DNA of 64,000 bases from Lumbricus rubellus (Eukaryota; Annelida; Clitellata; Crassiclitellata; Lumbricidae), in assembly GCA_945859605.1 (NCBI GenBank), contig OX243827.1:7819926-7883925 (forward strand), read 5' to 3'. Positions 1-11,494 of this stretch are shown piece by piece. Within the stretch, counting starts at the first letter, position 1. Each line of letters begins with the position of its first letter. Under the pieces are notes generated by a model. That model was not told the DNA's origin, searched no databases, and saw only the letters and a program-made list of their open reading frames with translations. A program made the position numbers and the translations under genes.

Positions 1-200
1 ATGAAAGTTCTGTAGGGTCTATTGGGCAGGCCAACACTGTGCATACTAACTGTATACTGAATGCTGAGCTTTGACTTGAGGATGTTCAGTTCGAAGTTAT
101 AAAATATGTACGTGAAAACAAATTCGAGATTTTGATGGCATAGGGACGTATACGTTCCCAGAAAGTATGTTCATTGTTCAATCTTTATTTCGTTGACCAG

Positions 201-409
201 TTTGTTTGTTTGTTTGTATGTGCACTTCTTTTAGCGCCTCTTCAAGCTATCTCTACTCTGAGGCGCTCCCGATGCAGAGCAGACACTGCATCGGAGTTTC
301 ACGCCGAAGCGCTGAGCAATTGTGAGTGAAGGACTTGCCCAAGGTCCTTACGCGACGAGGTGGATTCGAGCCTCGAACCTTCCGGCTCCAAGGCAACGAC
401 GCCGCCACT
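201..409 (-). repeat. tRNA-derived SINE, copy A
   Basis: Reverse-oriented copy of a SINE seen at least eight more times in this window. Read on the minus strand it runs from a tRNA-like head (B-box region near 365-380) through a conserved middle to a tail ending in a GCGCTA motif and an AAAC-rich end (on the plus strand, the TTTG repeats near 201-218). The tRNA-side end is truncated near 409. Confidence 0.85.
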
Positions 410-1000
410 TTGGTCGCCTGATGTCACAAGTCGTTCTTTACATCTACCTTTGAAATGATGAAGCGTTCTGACACGTAGCCTAAAGCCACAGGAGAAATTA
501 AGCGTGTGTATAATTAAATAGCCTTATAGTTTCACCTCAATGTCATGTTTGATCGCTTTGCCGATAATTTGGTCAGCGGTCATCTGTCACCCGATCAACT
601 GTCCGGTCGTTCGATAGTCTCACCGTTCTGTAGTATACAGTCGCCGTTCAAATGCCAGTGAACCCATTGGGATGCTATATATAGTGAGGGGATGTGATGG
701 TAAACAATATGGCACGAAAAACGCACGGATGCGGGATCGCCTCGCACTGATCTCTCAAGACTCACCATTCCAATTTTTAGATGATGCTGGTAAAATGAAC
801 AAAATGAGCAGTATTATAGGACACGACGGGAGATTTGCATGGCTGCCAACAGTTAAATTCGACTCCTGTAAAAAAAGGACAAAAGCACCGTAGGGAATTT
901 ATATCTTCAGTTGAGGTCAACATCAAAGAAACTCCAGCGTCAAACAATTGTCTTTTAGACAAAACTATAGTGGATTGGAAGGATTCACCCTAGTATTATA
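410..1000. other. unannotated non-coding stretch
   Basis: Only short open frames without recognisable domains are present, and I see no repeat structure. Confidence 0.5.
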
Positions 1001-1999
1001 CACCGTGACTCAAAAAAAACTAAGCCAAATTGTTTTGCATATATCTCTAATACCTGATGACATATGAAGCTACAATTTTCCAAATATTTAGAGAAGTGGA
1101 CCAAGAATATGATTCCAAAATTTCATGAAATAAAGTTGAACGGATAAAAAGATATGAATATTTAAACTTCATATACCGAAATTGCAGTTTACAAGCAATT
1201 TTCTGTCAGATTCGATAAACTGTTTCCCTATTATCTCCAATGCCTGATGATTAATCATTCTAAAATTTTCCAGATATGTAGAGAATTGAACTACCAATAT
1301 GACCCCAACAGTATGGTTTGATAATTTAATTAAACAAGATGCTCAAAATGTCCCCCTCCTGCTTGCACGCAAGCCTGAGGGCGCTGGCGCCATTGCAATG
1401 GCAACAGCAACGTCGATTATCCTCTGGTTCAGGCCATCCCGCACTTCCAACAAGCGTTGCTTCAGATCGTTTATATTATGGATTGTTGTCTGGTAGGCTC
1501 GATCTTGCATCACGCTCCTCATTTTATAGTCGACAGGATTCAAATCTGGACTGTTCGGAGGCCATAATGTGGGAGAAATGAAGTCTACACAATAACAGAC
1601 TTGCTGAAAACTGAAATTTCAGGTGATGAAGTTGAAATATCCATATCCTTCTATCCCTTCACATTTATGACATGAAATTTTGGAATCCTATTCTTGGTTC
1701 AATTCCCTAAATATCTGGAAAAAGTTTTTATGATTACTCATCAGACATGAGAGATGTAAAAAAAATTGTTTGGCTTACTTTTTATTGAATCTGACAGAAA
1801 ATTGCTTGTAAACTGCAATTTCGGTATATGACGTTTAAATATTCATATCTTTTTATCCGTTCAACTTTATTTCATGAAATTTTGGAATCATATTCTTGGT
1901 CCACTTCTCTAAATATTTGGAAAATTGTAGCTTCATATGTCATCAGGTATTAGAGATATATGCAAAACAATTTGGCTTAGTTTTTTTTGAGTCACGGTG
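1001..1999 (-). mobile_element. Tc1/mariner-type element with long terminal inverted repeats
   Basis: The element is flanked by TA on both sides (999-1000 and 2000-2001). Its inverted repeats begin CACCGTGACTC and extend about 220 bp (1001-1220 and 1775-1999), with only scattered mismatches. The interior holds the end of a transposase gene on the minus strand. A 999-bp length and a gene fragment only imply a non-autonomous, internally deleted copy. The TA duplication and the transposase remnant together support the Tc1/mariner assignment. Confidence 0.85.
1343..1581 (-). pseudogene. mariner transposase C-terminal fragment
   Basis: Minus-strand translation contains the WPPNSPDLNPVDY motif that carries the last catalytic aspartate of mariner-type transposases. 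It continues through a helix of the LKQRL type. The expected C-terminal GGHFEH-like motif lies just downstream in another frame (near 1340-1375), so a frameshift has broken the gene. The N-terminal DNA-binding region and the first two catalytic aspartates are absent. Confidence 0.85.
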
Positions 2000-2001
2000 T
2001 A

Positions 2002-2932
2002 TAAGCTTATAAGTCATTTTTCGTAACTGTACACCCATTTTTCTACCCGATGAAAAATTGTTTGCGTTCACGTTTTTTTTTCACCCATCAGCATCATTTT
2101 ACATATTTCGACCAATGGGTGCAAGACTTTAACTCATCTTCAGGCACAGGGCTCGTGCTTATAATGAAATGAAAGAGTCATTCTTGCTACTTCTCTACCC
2201 TGCAAGCGCCTTAACTATGACTGCGTTGCGCTCGCAGCGTACGATGCGCTGCGCATTCAGGGTATATGGTTAAAACTGCGGATGATTAATAACGACGTTC
2301 CATTGAGTCCGGCGCGTGCATGCGTGCGACTCGACGCGTACGGAGACCAGAAGAACCATAAGGAGGAAAGCCACAAGGAACGTTGCATGTGCTGCATGGA
2401 TATATCCTGCATCCAGCACACACGGTCTTATCGTTTCCTCTGTTATATTCCGGCTGAATGGAAATAAGGGAACGTGAAGGATTTGCTCAGTAAATTAATT
2501 GTGATGCCGTCCCAAAGGTCGCCAACTTTAGACGATATATACAGCGGATTACAGTTATATATATATATATTTATATATATATATATAATTATATATAATA
2601 TATATTATATATATACATATGTGTGCATGTAATCTGTATATGTAGGCCTACATAGTCTATATGATTCAGCTGTATCTGGCCCGATTTTGCTATTACTAAA
2701 CCAGTGTTAATATGTAATGTATATATATATATATATATATATTATGTGTGTGTGTGTCATAGTATCATGGTTTCTGCTGATGTAATGTCATTAAATATAT
2801 TTAGAAATATATACATACATATATGGCAATAAATAGGCAACGCCAGCATCTGGTATATAATACAGTGTGTGATTTATTTATAAATTAAATAATGCAGACT
2901 GAGTTCCACGTGTGTGCGTGGGCGCACCATTG
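2002..2932. other. non-coding stretch with AT-dinucleotide repeats
   Basis: Holds imperfect (AT)n runs at about 2545-2630 and 2715-2745, the second followed by a short (TG)n. No gene or transposon boundary was recognised. Confidence 0.6.
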
Positions 2933-3150
2933 TGGGGAACAGTTGTGTAGGGGTATTTTCGATGCCTTTGAGCCGAAATTTTGCGGGTTTGAATCCGCGC
3001 GTAGAGACCCTGAGCAAGTTCTTCACTCGCAATTGCTATAGTGCACTTCGGCGTGAAACTCCGATTTAGGTACCGCGCTATAGTTGGGAGCGCCACGGAG
3101 TAGACATCTTGAAGTAGCGCTATATATATAACAAGTGCTCATACACATAC
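2933..3150 (+). repeat. tRNA-derived SINE, copy B (diverged)
   Basis: Same order of blocks as the other SINE copies: head with B-box-like GGGTTTGAATCC, a middle with CTTCACTCGCAATTGC and CTTCGGCGTGAAACTCCGAT, then GAGCGCC and a GCGCTATA tail. It is more diverged than the copies at 5021 or 58619. Confidence 0.8.
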
Positions 3151-3171
3151 ATGCATAATTGCATATACAAG

Positions 3172-3960
3172 GTGAGTCAAAAAAGATCTCCCTACGTTTT
3201 TTGCCAATATCCTGGCCAGAAGTAAGAATTTCGAAATGCAATTTTACAGTCTTAAAGACAATTCATATTTACACATGATAGTCAGATTTCATTAAAATAT
3301 TTTAAACAAAACAAAAGTTACACCACTTTTAGTGAGGTCATCCACCGTTTTTTGACAATTAAAAAATAAACGCTACAAATATTAGGTTTTTTTGCCAACA
3401 TCATAGCCAGAAGTAAGAATTTTGAAATGAAATTTTACAGGCTTAAAGACAATTCATATTTACATATACATAATGGCCAGATTTCATCAAAATATTTCAA
3501 ACAGAACAAAAGTTATGCCACTGTTAGGGAGGTCACCCACCACTTTTTGAAAATTCAGAAGCGAAACGCAACAAAAAGTAACAAAAACACGATTTTATTA
3601 AGTCTCATCTCAAATAACTGTTGTCAAATGAACTTGGTAGACTGGTAGTGCTCCACAACTTGTGTTCAATGTGTCCACCACCAGTGCCAAAACTGCTTTC
3701 GAGTCTCTGTGCAAAGTTCTTGATGGATCTCTGATTAATCTGACAGATTCCTTATTTACCAATTTGATTGTCATCTTGCTAAGTGACTTCTTAGTAGGCT
3801 ACTGACTTGCAACTACGCTGGTACCCTGGTTCTTTTTAAATAGTAGCCTAATGATAGTGATCATCTGACAATATCAAGGCTATTTGATAACAATTATTTG
3901 AGATGAGACTTAATAAACTCGTGTTTTGCTACTTTTTACTTTACGAATATTAAATAAGCT
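3172..3960. mobile_element. decayed Tc1/mariner-type element with internal duplication
   Basis: Begins with GGTGAGTCAAAAAAGAT, related to the terminal repeat of the element at 18616. A segment of about 190 bp occurs twice in tandem (roughly 3195-3370 and 3390-3560), and both copies resemble the subterminal region of the 18616 element. No clean right-hand terminal repeat was found, so the end is approximate. Confidence 0.6.
3610..3765 (-). pseudogene. transposase C-terminal fragment
   Basis: Minus-strand translation gives a short stretch containing RSIKNFAQRLESS followed by GGGHIEHKLW. This matches the characteristic C-terminal end of Tc1/mariner-type transposases. Nothing upstream of it is recognisable, so it is a remnant of the element in which it lies. 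Confidence 0.65.
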
Positions 3961-4070
3961 TATGTATTTTTCTTTTATTATTTATATATAGAGGATACAT
4001 TTAAACATACAACAAACTTGACTGCAACCACTTCCGTTTTCACATAATAATAATAATTATACACTCTCCA

Positions 4071-4150
4071 GTTTCGAACCTCCTACGCTGAAGTTGCGCA
4101 TCTGGGAGAGGATATAGGCGTATCTCACCACTCGGTGCTGACTGCTGACA
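4071..4150 (-). repeat. tRNA-like sequence, probable SINE head
   Basis: On the minus strand, an A-box-like GAGTGGTGAGATACGCC is followed about 35 bases later by a B-box-like GGTTCGAAAC, the spacing of an RNA polymerase III promoter. I could not fold a full cloverleaf with a clear anticodon, so a functional tRNA is unlikely. Confidence 0.35.
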
Positions 4151-4933
4151 TCTACCCACGGTGGTGCAGAGACGATAGCTTAACCCTCAAGTGAAGAAGA
4201 GCAATCTTTGCGTCAATCACCGTTCAAACGCTTTCCCTGCGTCTTTAAAACGCAACAGATAAATCAACGCGGTTCTTTATTATATAATTATAGCGCGTCT
4301 GTTTTCACAACTTTTTTTACAGGATGCGATAAGGCCTTTCAGCGCCGGACGAGCGGAAAATGTTACCGACTGCAGTAATGAACAACTCCTATCAACACAT
4401 GTACGATTCGTACCGTTGCATCACGCCAGCCTTCAGCGCTCCTCCGTCGGGTAAGAACATATTATCACGAGTTCGTTCACGCGTTCATTCCCAGCACCTC
4501 TATCTATCTATCTATTTATATATCTGCGGTATATCTCGCACCTCGTCGGTGCATTAAGACGCACGCGCACTTATCGCGCATGCGTACACGGGACCATAGA
4601 GTCGTTGATGGGTTTATAGAGGTCGCTTTCGCCGGTCTGACCTCGTCGTGAACCCTACCATTCGACGCCATTTATCGAATTGGCTTTGTTTCGAGGTTTT
4701 CATTATTTGTCTGAAGGAACTTTCGAGGCACACGTTTCACTGCCTGGGAAAGAGAGAGACGAATTAGAGCATAATCCATTAGACAATGCGAATTGACTAG
4801 AAAAGGTAATCTAAGGTAATGTAGCACTTTCGATGTATGTGAAACAAACCAGGGCTTTTATAGTGCGCAATTGCAAACAAAATTTAAAAAGTAGTTCTAC
4901 TAAAAGAGGCAACAATTCAGATATTTATATATA
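4151..4933. other. unannotated non-coding stretch
   Basis: Contains a very short (CTAT)n near 4498-4520. No recognisable gene. Confidence 0.5.
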
Positions 4934-4984
4934 TAACGCCCCTTCAAGACCATCTACCAGAAGCTACTCAGAAGCGCTCTCTCC
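4934..4984 (-). repeat. SINE 3' tail fragment
   Basis: Reverse-oriented piece of the SINE/LINE 3' tail (GAAGGGGCG and TCTGAGTAG blocks on the minus strand), lying just upstream of a full plus-strand SINE. Confidence 0.6.
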
Positions 4985-5020
4985 AGCTAAAGAGAACAGT
5001 CTTAAGAGCAAAGTAGCACG

Positions 5021-5246
5021 TGTGGGGCGCGGTGGTGTAGTGGTGGCGTCGTTGCCTTGGAGCCGGAAGGTTCGAGGTTCGAATCCACCTCGCCGCGTAA
5101 GGACCTTGGACAAGTCCTTCACTCGCAATTGCCCAGCGCTTCGGCGTGAAACTCCGATGTAGTGTCCGCTCTGCATTCGGGAGCGCCTCTGAGTAGGGAT
5201 AGCTTGAAGGGGCGCTATAACAAGTACACATACAAACAAACAAACG
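5021..5246 (+). repeat. tRNA-derived SINE, copy C (near full length)
   Basis: One of the best copies. It starts GGGGCGCGGTGGTGTAGTGG (A-box region), has B-box GGTTCGAATCC, then a conserved middle, and ends GGGGCGCTATAACAAGT followed by an AAAC-rich tail. The head is tRNA-like. The tail resembles the 3' end of the LINE fragments at 39884 and 41825, suggesting mobilisation by that LINE. Confidence 0.92.
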
Positions 5247-5922
5247 TGGTCTAAAAGGCTCTAGACATTAGACGTATAGTTCAACAGTGAGCCCATTCCA
5301 GATTGCAAGGCCACTGGGCCAGCGACAGAAAACGCCCGGCGGCATACGGCGCCGCAAAATAAAAGTGCGCAACCCAAGGGACAAAGAGTTCAGCTTGCTT
5401 AGAAGAGCGGAGAGAGCCACAGGACGCTTTTCGTGTTTTAACAGAATATAAATTGAATGCCGCCAAATATAATCTAGTGGATCCCTCGATTATCCTAAAC
5501 ACTACTTCTACTCGAAATCTTTTACGAATCGTTTCTGCCTTATCGGTTACTTTAACCATCAAATGCGTTTCTGGTTTATTCTATACGAGCAGAAGGTTTT
5601 GGTTTTCAGTTTATTTTTTGCTTTTTTCATAAAAAGACGCATCATAAGGGTTAAATTTCCGACTGGGGGATAACTCAATTAGTTCCATTAAATTTTTCCT
5701 TTTTCGAAATTACATTTTCTAATTGTTGATTAAATGTCTACGTTGAGAGAAGTGACGCGCTACATAAATTGTGGTTAGTTGTATGCAACCGTATACCTAT
5801 TTGTATCACGTTAAATTCTTGTTATTTTGCATGCATGTATAATTGTATATGCCAACATGGAGGCATCCATATATGTATGCATGTATGTATGTATGCATGC
5901 ATGTATACATGTATGCATGTAA
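5247..5922. other. non-coding stretch, possible decayed LINE tail
   Basis: Bases 5285-5345 weakly resemble, in the same orientation, the 3' region of the minus-strand LINE at 39884 (CCATTCC...GCGACAGAAAACGCC block). (ATGC/ATGT)n repeats lie at about 5870-5922. Nothing else recognised. Confidence 0.35.
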
Positions 5923-6142
5923 GTGGGGCGCGGTGGTATAGTGGGTATGTTCGTTGCTTTGCAACCGAAGGGTTGCAAGTTCGAATCCACCTCAAGTCGC
6001 CGCGTATTGACCTTGGGCAAGTCCTTCACTCGCATTTATTGCTCAGCGCTTCGGCGTGAAACTCCGATGCAGTGTCCGCGCGGTTGTCGGGAGCGCCTCT
6101 GAGAAGAGAGCTTCAAGGGGCGCTAAACAAGTGTGCACAAAC
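5923..6142 (+). repeat. tRNA-derived SINE, copy D
   Basis: GGGGCGCGGTGGTATAGTGG head, GTTCGAATCC B-box, CTTCGGCGTGAAACTCCGAT middle, GGGGCGCTAAACAAGTG end. It was inserted directly after an ATGT/ATGC microsatellite. Confidence 0.9.
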
Positions 6143-6939
6143 AAAGTATATGCTGGTATGCTTGTGTGTCCATATGCATGCACACACTACTAGTATACTG
6201 ATAGTAGTATAGTAGTGTTGTTAATTTAGATGACGCGATGAATCAATGAGGATTGGCAGTGCCCTCCCTCATTTTGAAAGCTTGAGATTGGCACCACCCG
6301 ATAGCAACGTTGCAAGCAGTCGGTTTTGGCATCATTTTCTCACGTTGTCTTTCTGCAACCGAGCTGCTACTGCTGCTACTGCTGCTGATGCTGAGCCAAG
6401 CATCTATAACGGACACCTGTTAGGCGTGATGGCTTGCATGCATCTATCAATCTCTTTGGCGCATCACGGCATCGAACAACATCTTATACATTTGACTTCA
6501 TTGTCCACTCTCATAGTCGTTGTACAAGAGGAAGACCTGAAAGAGGTTCTTCTGCCAGGTTCTGCGCTAACGGTCCTAACTCTGAAAACGGACGAAAGAA
6601 TAGGGCGCCAATAGGTGGTCTTACCAATTGATCATCACCCTGCAGCCTCCGGACCAAGAGCATCTCTCGTCGAAATTGGAATGTTCAGCGATTGCTTTAA
6701 GGCATTGCGATTGGTGTAGCAAGAGCGAAAGGGGAGTAAGAACAGGATGGAAACTGCGAATGGATTGAAAGATTGCTGAGGAGGAATGAGGGTAGAAAAC
6801 GTTGGGATGGATAGAATACCGGACAAGGAATTAAGAATGAAAGATGAAAGCGTGAGATTGGAGATTGGAGAGAAGCAAGAATGCTATTGGATTATTTGTT
6901 TTAAGAAAGTTTGGTTGGCCAGAGAGATGGAATAACAGA
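6143..6939. other. unannotated non-coding stretch
   Basis: Contains a short CTGCTA/CTGCTG run near 6365-6392 and weakly open frames without a recognisable domain. Confidence 0.4.
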
Positions 6940-7690
6940 CGGACGAAAGGACACACGGATGAAAGGACGGACACACAGACAGAATGACGGACACACAGAC
7001 ATACAGAAGGACGAACACACAGATGGAAGGATGGACACACAGATAGAAGGACGGACACACATACAGCAGGACGGACACACAGATAGAAGGACGGACACAC
7101 AGACAGAAGGACGGACACACAGACAGAAATACGGACACACAGACATACAGAAGGACGAACACACAGATGGAATGATGAACACATGTGCACATACAGAAAG
7201 ACGGACTTACCGACAGAAGGACGGACACACAGACAGAAGGACGGACACACAGACAGAAGGACGGACATACATACAGAAGGACGAATACACAGTCAGAAGA
7301 ACGGACACACAGACAGAAGGACGGATACACTGACAGCAGGACGGACACACATACAGAAGGACGGACACACAGGTAGAAGAACGCACAAACGGATAGAAGG
7401 ACGGACACACATACAGAGGGACGGACACACAGACAGAAGGACGGACACACAGACATAAGGACGGACACACAGACACAGAGACAGCAGGACGAACACACAG
7501 ACAGAAGGACGAACACACAGACAGAAGGACGAACACACATACAGAAGAACGAACACACATGCAGAACAGACAGCAGGACGAACACACAGACAGAAGGACG
7601 GACACACAGACAGAGGGACGGACACACAGGCAGAAGGACGAACACACATACAGACGGACGAACACATAGACATAGGTACGGACACTCTGG
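6940..7690. repeat. 20-bp minisatellite (ACGGACACACAGACAGAAGG-type)
   Basis: About 35 imperfect copies of a 20-bp unit. Purine-rich on the plus strand, it keeps several frames open on both strands, producing artefactual Cys/Val/Ser-rich or Asp/Arg/Thr-rich repeats. These are not treated as genes. Confidence 0.92.
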
Positions 7691-8489
7691 ACACACTTCA
7701 TAAGAGACTAACGAAAGAATGAAAGAAACAGAGAGAGACTGAAAGACAGATGTATCGAGGAGAAAGCACAGACGACAGTCGAAGAAACCATGCAAAAAGA
7801 CAGAAGACCAGACAAACAGAAGGACGTCCGAACTGTCAAAGATCCGAGTAATCCTGGGGTGGCGGGGGTTAACCCAGCAAGGGTCAGGACACTGTGGCCA
7901 TTTGTCGGGTACATTCCCCTTCCGTTGTCCACACGGCAACGAGCGTCGATTACCTGGGCAAGTAGTTCTGGCGCATACGCATTGCTCATTACACGTCTCT
8001 GTCTCTCTCTGTGATCCAAACTCTGGCCCTGCTACGTTTATTAAGCCTCACTTGGACGCCACCGTCGGTTCAACTCGGTTGTCATAAATATCCCCTTCGT
8101 CGCTAGAGTTCGCCCCACAGCGTGACGCGCTGTAGAGTAGAATGAGTGGCGACAGATCAACAGCTTCCGCCTTTGCTCTTCCTGTTGTTGTCGTTGTCGT
8201 CGTCGTGTTCCGGAGAGGAGGAGAGTTGGAGGAGGGGGTGAAGAACAGCGGCGGCAGGAGGGGCGATGCATGGCTGATCGAACAGCCGTGAAGTTCAGTG
8301 GCATAGATCACTTGAGGGGGAAGCTACCGTACATGTACTATACCACAGTCAGTGTCTTCACTCAGAAACATCTGCGCGAATCTCAACTGTATGTAATGGT
8401 TGAATGTACTCACCAACCCACTGCTCACTGTGCTCAGTAATGCAAGCGTCATGTATGCTTGAGCAAACCTGTAACTCGCCATGCAATAA
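7691..8489. other. unannotated non-coding stretch
   Basis: A moderately GC-rich segment (7840-8300) has short open frames on both strands but no domain that I recognise. Confidence 0.4.
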
Positions 8490-8880
8490 GAGCTAGAAAG
8501 TGAGCGAAAAAAATTAAATATAATTATAATATGAGCAAATGAGTGCTGAAGAGTGAGCGAGTAAGATCCGAAGTGAGTGAGAAAGTGAGCGAACGAGTAA
8601 GTGCAAGTGAGTGAGATTGTGAACTATATACAGTGAATAAGAAAGTAATTCATTCATGCTGTCAATCCTTCATTCTATCACTCATCCTCTCTGTCACTCA
8701 TTATCCCTTTCACTTATTCCTTCTGTCACTCATTTTTCATGTCGATCATTCTTTACGTCACTCATTATACCTATCACTTATTCTCTCTGACACTCATTTT
8801 TCATGTCAATCATTCTCTCTGTCACTCATTTCCCATGTCAATCAGTCACTCATGTCACTCGTTAAACCTGTATCAATCAA
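8490..8880. repeat. degenerate GAGTGA / TCACTCAT repeats in opposite orientations
   Basis: 8490-8630 is rich in GAGTGAGCGAGTAAG-like words. 8650-8870 is rich in TCACTCATT-like words on the same strand, making the two halves partly complementary. Confidence 0.6.
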
Positions 8881-9201
8881 TCATTCGGTTTATTTATCTG
8901 TTTAATATAAACTAGAGCGACTCCGTTAAAAATGTCACGCGCCAAGTAAGCTCGGTTGCTTGTGGTCGGAACGGAATTGAAATTATGTAGCGCGTGTGTG
9001 ATGTGAAACGCGTGGATGTCAAGGCACGTGACGTCGCTATCGTGATAGGACGAACCTTCGATTGTCGTCACGTGCTTGGTGCTGCTGAAGAGCGAGAAAA
9101 AATCAGTGGCAAAGCTTCACCTCAAAAAGTATAAGACCACTTACAATCATTTTCACCACTATTACCACCACCAGTCTAGCATGCTAATTTATTTATTTAT
9201 T

Positions 9202-9408
9202 TATCTATCCGTTTCTATAGCGCCTCTTCAAGCTCTCTGCTCAGAGGCGCTCCCGACTACAGCACGGACACTTCATGGCAGTTTCACACCAAAGCGCACG
9301 AGAAATGGCGAGTGAAGGACTTGCTCAAGGTCCCCATGCGGCGACTTGAAGTGGATTCGAACCTCGAACCTTCCGGCTCCAAGGCAATGACGCCACCGCG
9401 CTTCACAT
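9202..9408 (-). repeat. tRNA-derived SINE, copy E
   Basis: Reverse-oriented copy with an (ATTT)n tract at its tail side and a head truncated near 9408. A run of about six ACCACATCT/ACCACTTCT units follows (9409-9457). Confidence 0.88.
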
Positions 9409-9469
9409 CTACCACATCTACCACATCTACCACATCTACCACTTCTACCACTTCCACCAGTCCAACTCA

Positions 9470-10070
9470 TCAAAATTGTCTTTGGACCATCTTACTGAAA
9501 TAGTCTACCGGTACCAACAATAATTATGAATGCACCATTTAGTCACAAACAGATCGCGAATCATCATGCGAAGACATCTTGATTAGAAACTACTCTATTA
9601 GATCTACTTGTCTATGTGGGAAAATTTGCTCAAACATGGTTTCTCATGATCTAGCTTCAAAAGCTGCCATGACTTTCCCGGAATTGAAAATAGAGTAATG
9701 CCACTTTTTAGGCATATATGTAACTCAGTTTTTTTATAAATCAAAAATAAATTAAGAGCCTAATTACGATCGTTGCAATTAAACATAAGTCTAGCCTATT
9801 ATAAATCGTCTATTTTAACGCTTAGATTACATGTAGGTCATAAATTATCGAGGACTTAGAAGCAAAGGTGCACTTAACTGACTACGGGTACAATGCTAAG
9901 AGAGCTACGCACTTTGCTTCTAATCCATCGATATTTGCGATAACGAAAGAGAAAATAAACCACTAACAATTTTCTATGAGAAGTCGGAAAATGAAAGCTT
10001 CATTTGTTCTTGTTCTGAATTTATATAATTATTACTCTATACGTGACTCAGAAATGAATGCTGCTTTCAC
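9470..10070. other. unannotated AT-rich stretch
   Basis: No gene or repeat recognised. Confidence 0.5.
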
Positions 10071-10312
10071 ATTAATATACACACACATCACACATCAACA
10101 AACGCGCACACTCGCATGCATACGCACACTCGCATAGTACGCGCACACTCACACACCAACAGACGCACATAATTACACACATATACACACACATCAACGC
10201 ACGCGCACATCTACACACACGTACCTTCACACAATCACATGCATACGCAAGCACACATGTGCACATACAAATGCACAAAAGCCCAAATGCACACGCACAT
10301 ACACTCCACATT
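10071..10312. repeat. CA-rich imperfect microsatellite
   Basis: Runs of ACACAC mixed with ACACTCGCATGC and ATCAACGC variants over about 240 bp. Confidence 0.85.
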
Positions 10313-10574
10313 ATATGTAGCTAAATAATGTCATTGCGCGAGTGTCTGAATCAACAATGCTCGACTTCCAAAGTCACGTCTCACAGCAAGTGCAACTATG
10401 GTAGACGGCTCGCGGTCCACCTCAGACTGACGACCGTATCCGTATCACTCAACTGCCGACCGGTGACAATCAACCACTCTCCCCCACCACCACCCCCACC
10501 CTACCCCACCCCAAACCATATTGCAAAATATAGACTAATCGAAAACACGCTTCGATTTATATACTCGGTCAGTC

Positions 10575-11120
10575 TTCCACACCTTATTCCTAAAAGACCT
10601 ATATTATTATGCTTGACGCTAATAATTATGGTCTTTTACACGTTATTCCTAAAAGACCTATATTATTATGCTTGACGCTAATAATTATGGTCTTTTACAC
10701 GTTATTCCTAAAAGACCTATATTATTATGCTTGACGCTAATAATTATGGTCTTTGACACCTTATTCCTAAAAGACCTATATTATTATGCTTGACGCTAAT
10801 AATTATGGTCTTTGACACCTTATTCCTAATAGACCTATATTATTATGCTTTACGCTAATAATTATGGTCTTTTACACGTTATTCCTAAAAGACCTATATT
10901 ATTATGCTTTACGCTAATAATTATGGTCTTTTACACGTTATTCCTAAAAGACCTATATTATTATGCTTGACGCTAATAATTATGGTCTTTGACACCTTAT
11001 TCCTAATAGACCTATATTATTATGCTTTACGCTAATAATTATGGTCTTTTACACGTTATTCCTAAAAGACCTGTACAGTGTACATTTTCTAAAAGACCTA
11101 TATTATTATGCTTGACGCTA
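10575..11120. repeat. 59-bp tandem satellite whose unit is a hairpin
   Basis: The word TAAAAGACCT/TAATAGACCT recurs at 10591, 10650, 10709, 10768, 10827, 10886, 10945, 11004 and 11063, an exact 59-bp period with very few substitutions. A partial copy follows near 11090. Within each unit TAAAAGACCTATATTATTAT is answered by the near-complement ending GGTCTTTTA around a short GCTTGACGC loop. Every unit could therefore fold as a stem of about 20 bp. Confidence 0.92.
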
Positions 11121-11494
11121 ATATTTTACTAATTTCATTCAACCTGTGATTATTTTAATTTGTACCTTTTATTATACCAATTTATCACTTCAACGTATTA
11201 TAGTTCATTTATTTATTTATTTATTTATTTATCGCATTTGCTATAGCGCCTTTCATCTATGCATCTATGCATACACAATTACACATGTAGCCTATAATTA
11301 TGTAAGCAATGTAGGTGTAACCTTTAATACATGTATTAATAATAATACACATGCTTTCAATAACTGCGTTTTCTCGTTTTCTCCTTTCGCTGATCTATGG
11401 CGTTGTATCGGGGTCAATAGGTGCATTGGATGGAGCTCAGAGGTCGTGACGAAAGTCTACGTTATATAATATTATATGGCAACCAACTGTTACG
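11121..11494. other. non-coding stretch with SINE/LINE tail trace
   Basis: An (ATTT)n tract at about 11205-11232 is followed by CTATAGCGCCTTTCATC, a truncated minus-strand tail of the SINE/LINE family. No gene seen. Confidence 0.5.

Noticed and set aside
4833..5243. Overlapping ~90-110 codon frames on both strands
   Set aside because: They run through a SINE copy. The same peptides (such as RKVRGSNPPRRVRTL) appear wherever the SINE does.
5281..5562. 93-codon minus-strand frame
   Set aside because: No domain. Part of it resembles the non-coding 3' region of a LINE, so it is noted only as a possible decayed tail.
6884..7939. Long minus-strand open frame (351 codons) rich in CVRPSVC-like repeats
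   Set aside because: It is the translation of a 20-bp minisatellite that keeps several frames open on both strands. No conserved domain is present outside the repeat.
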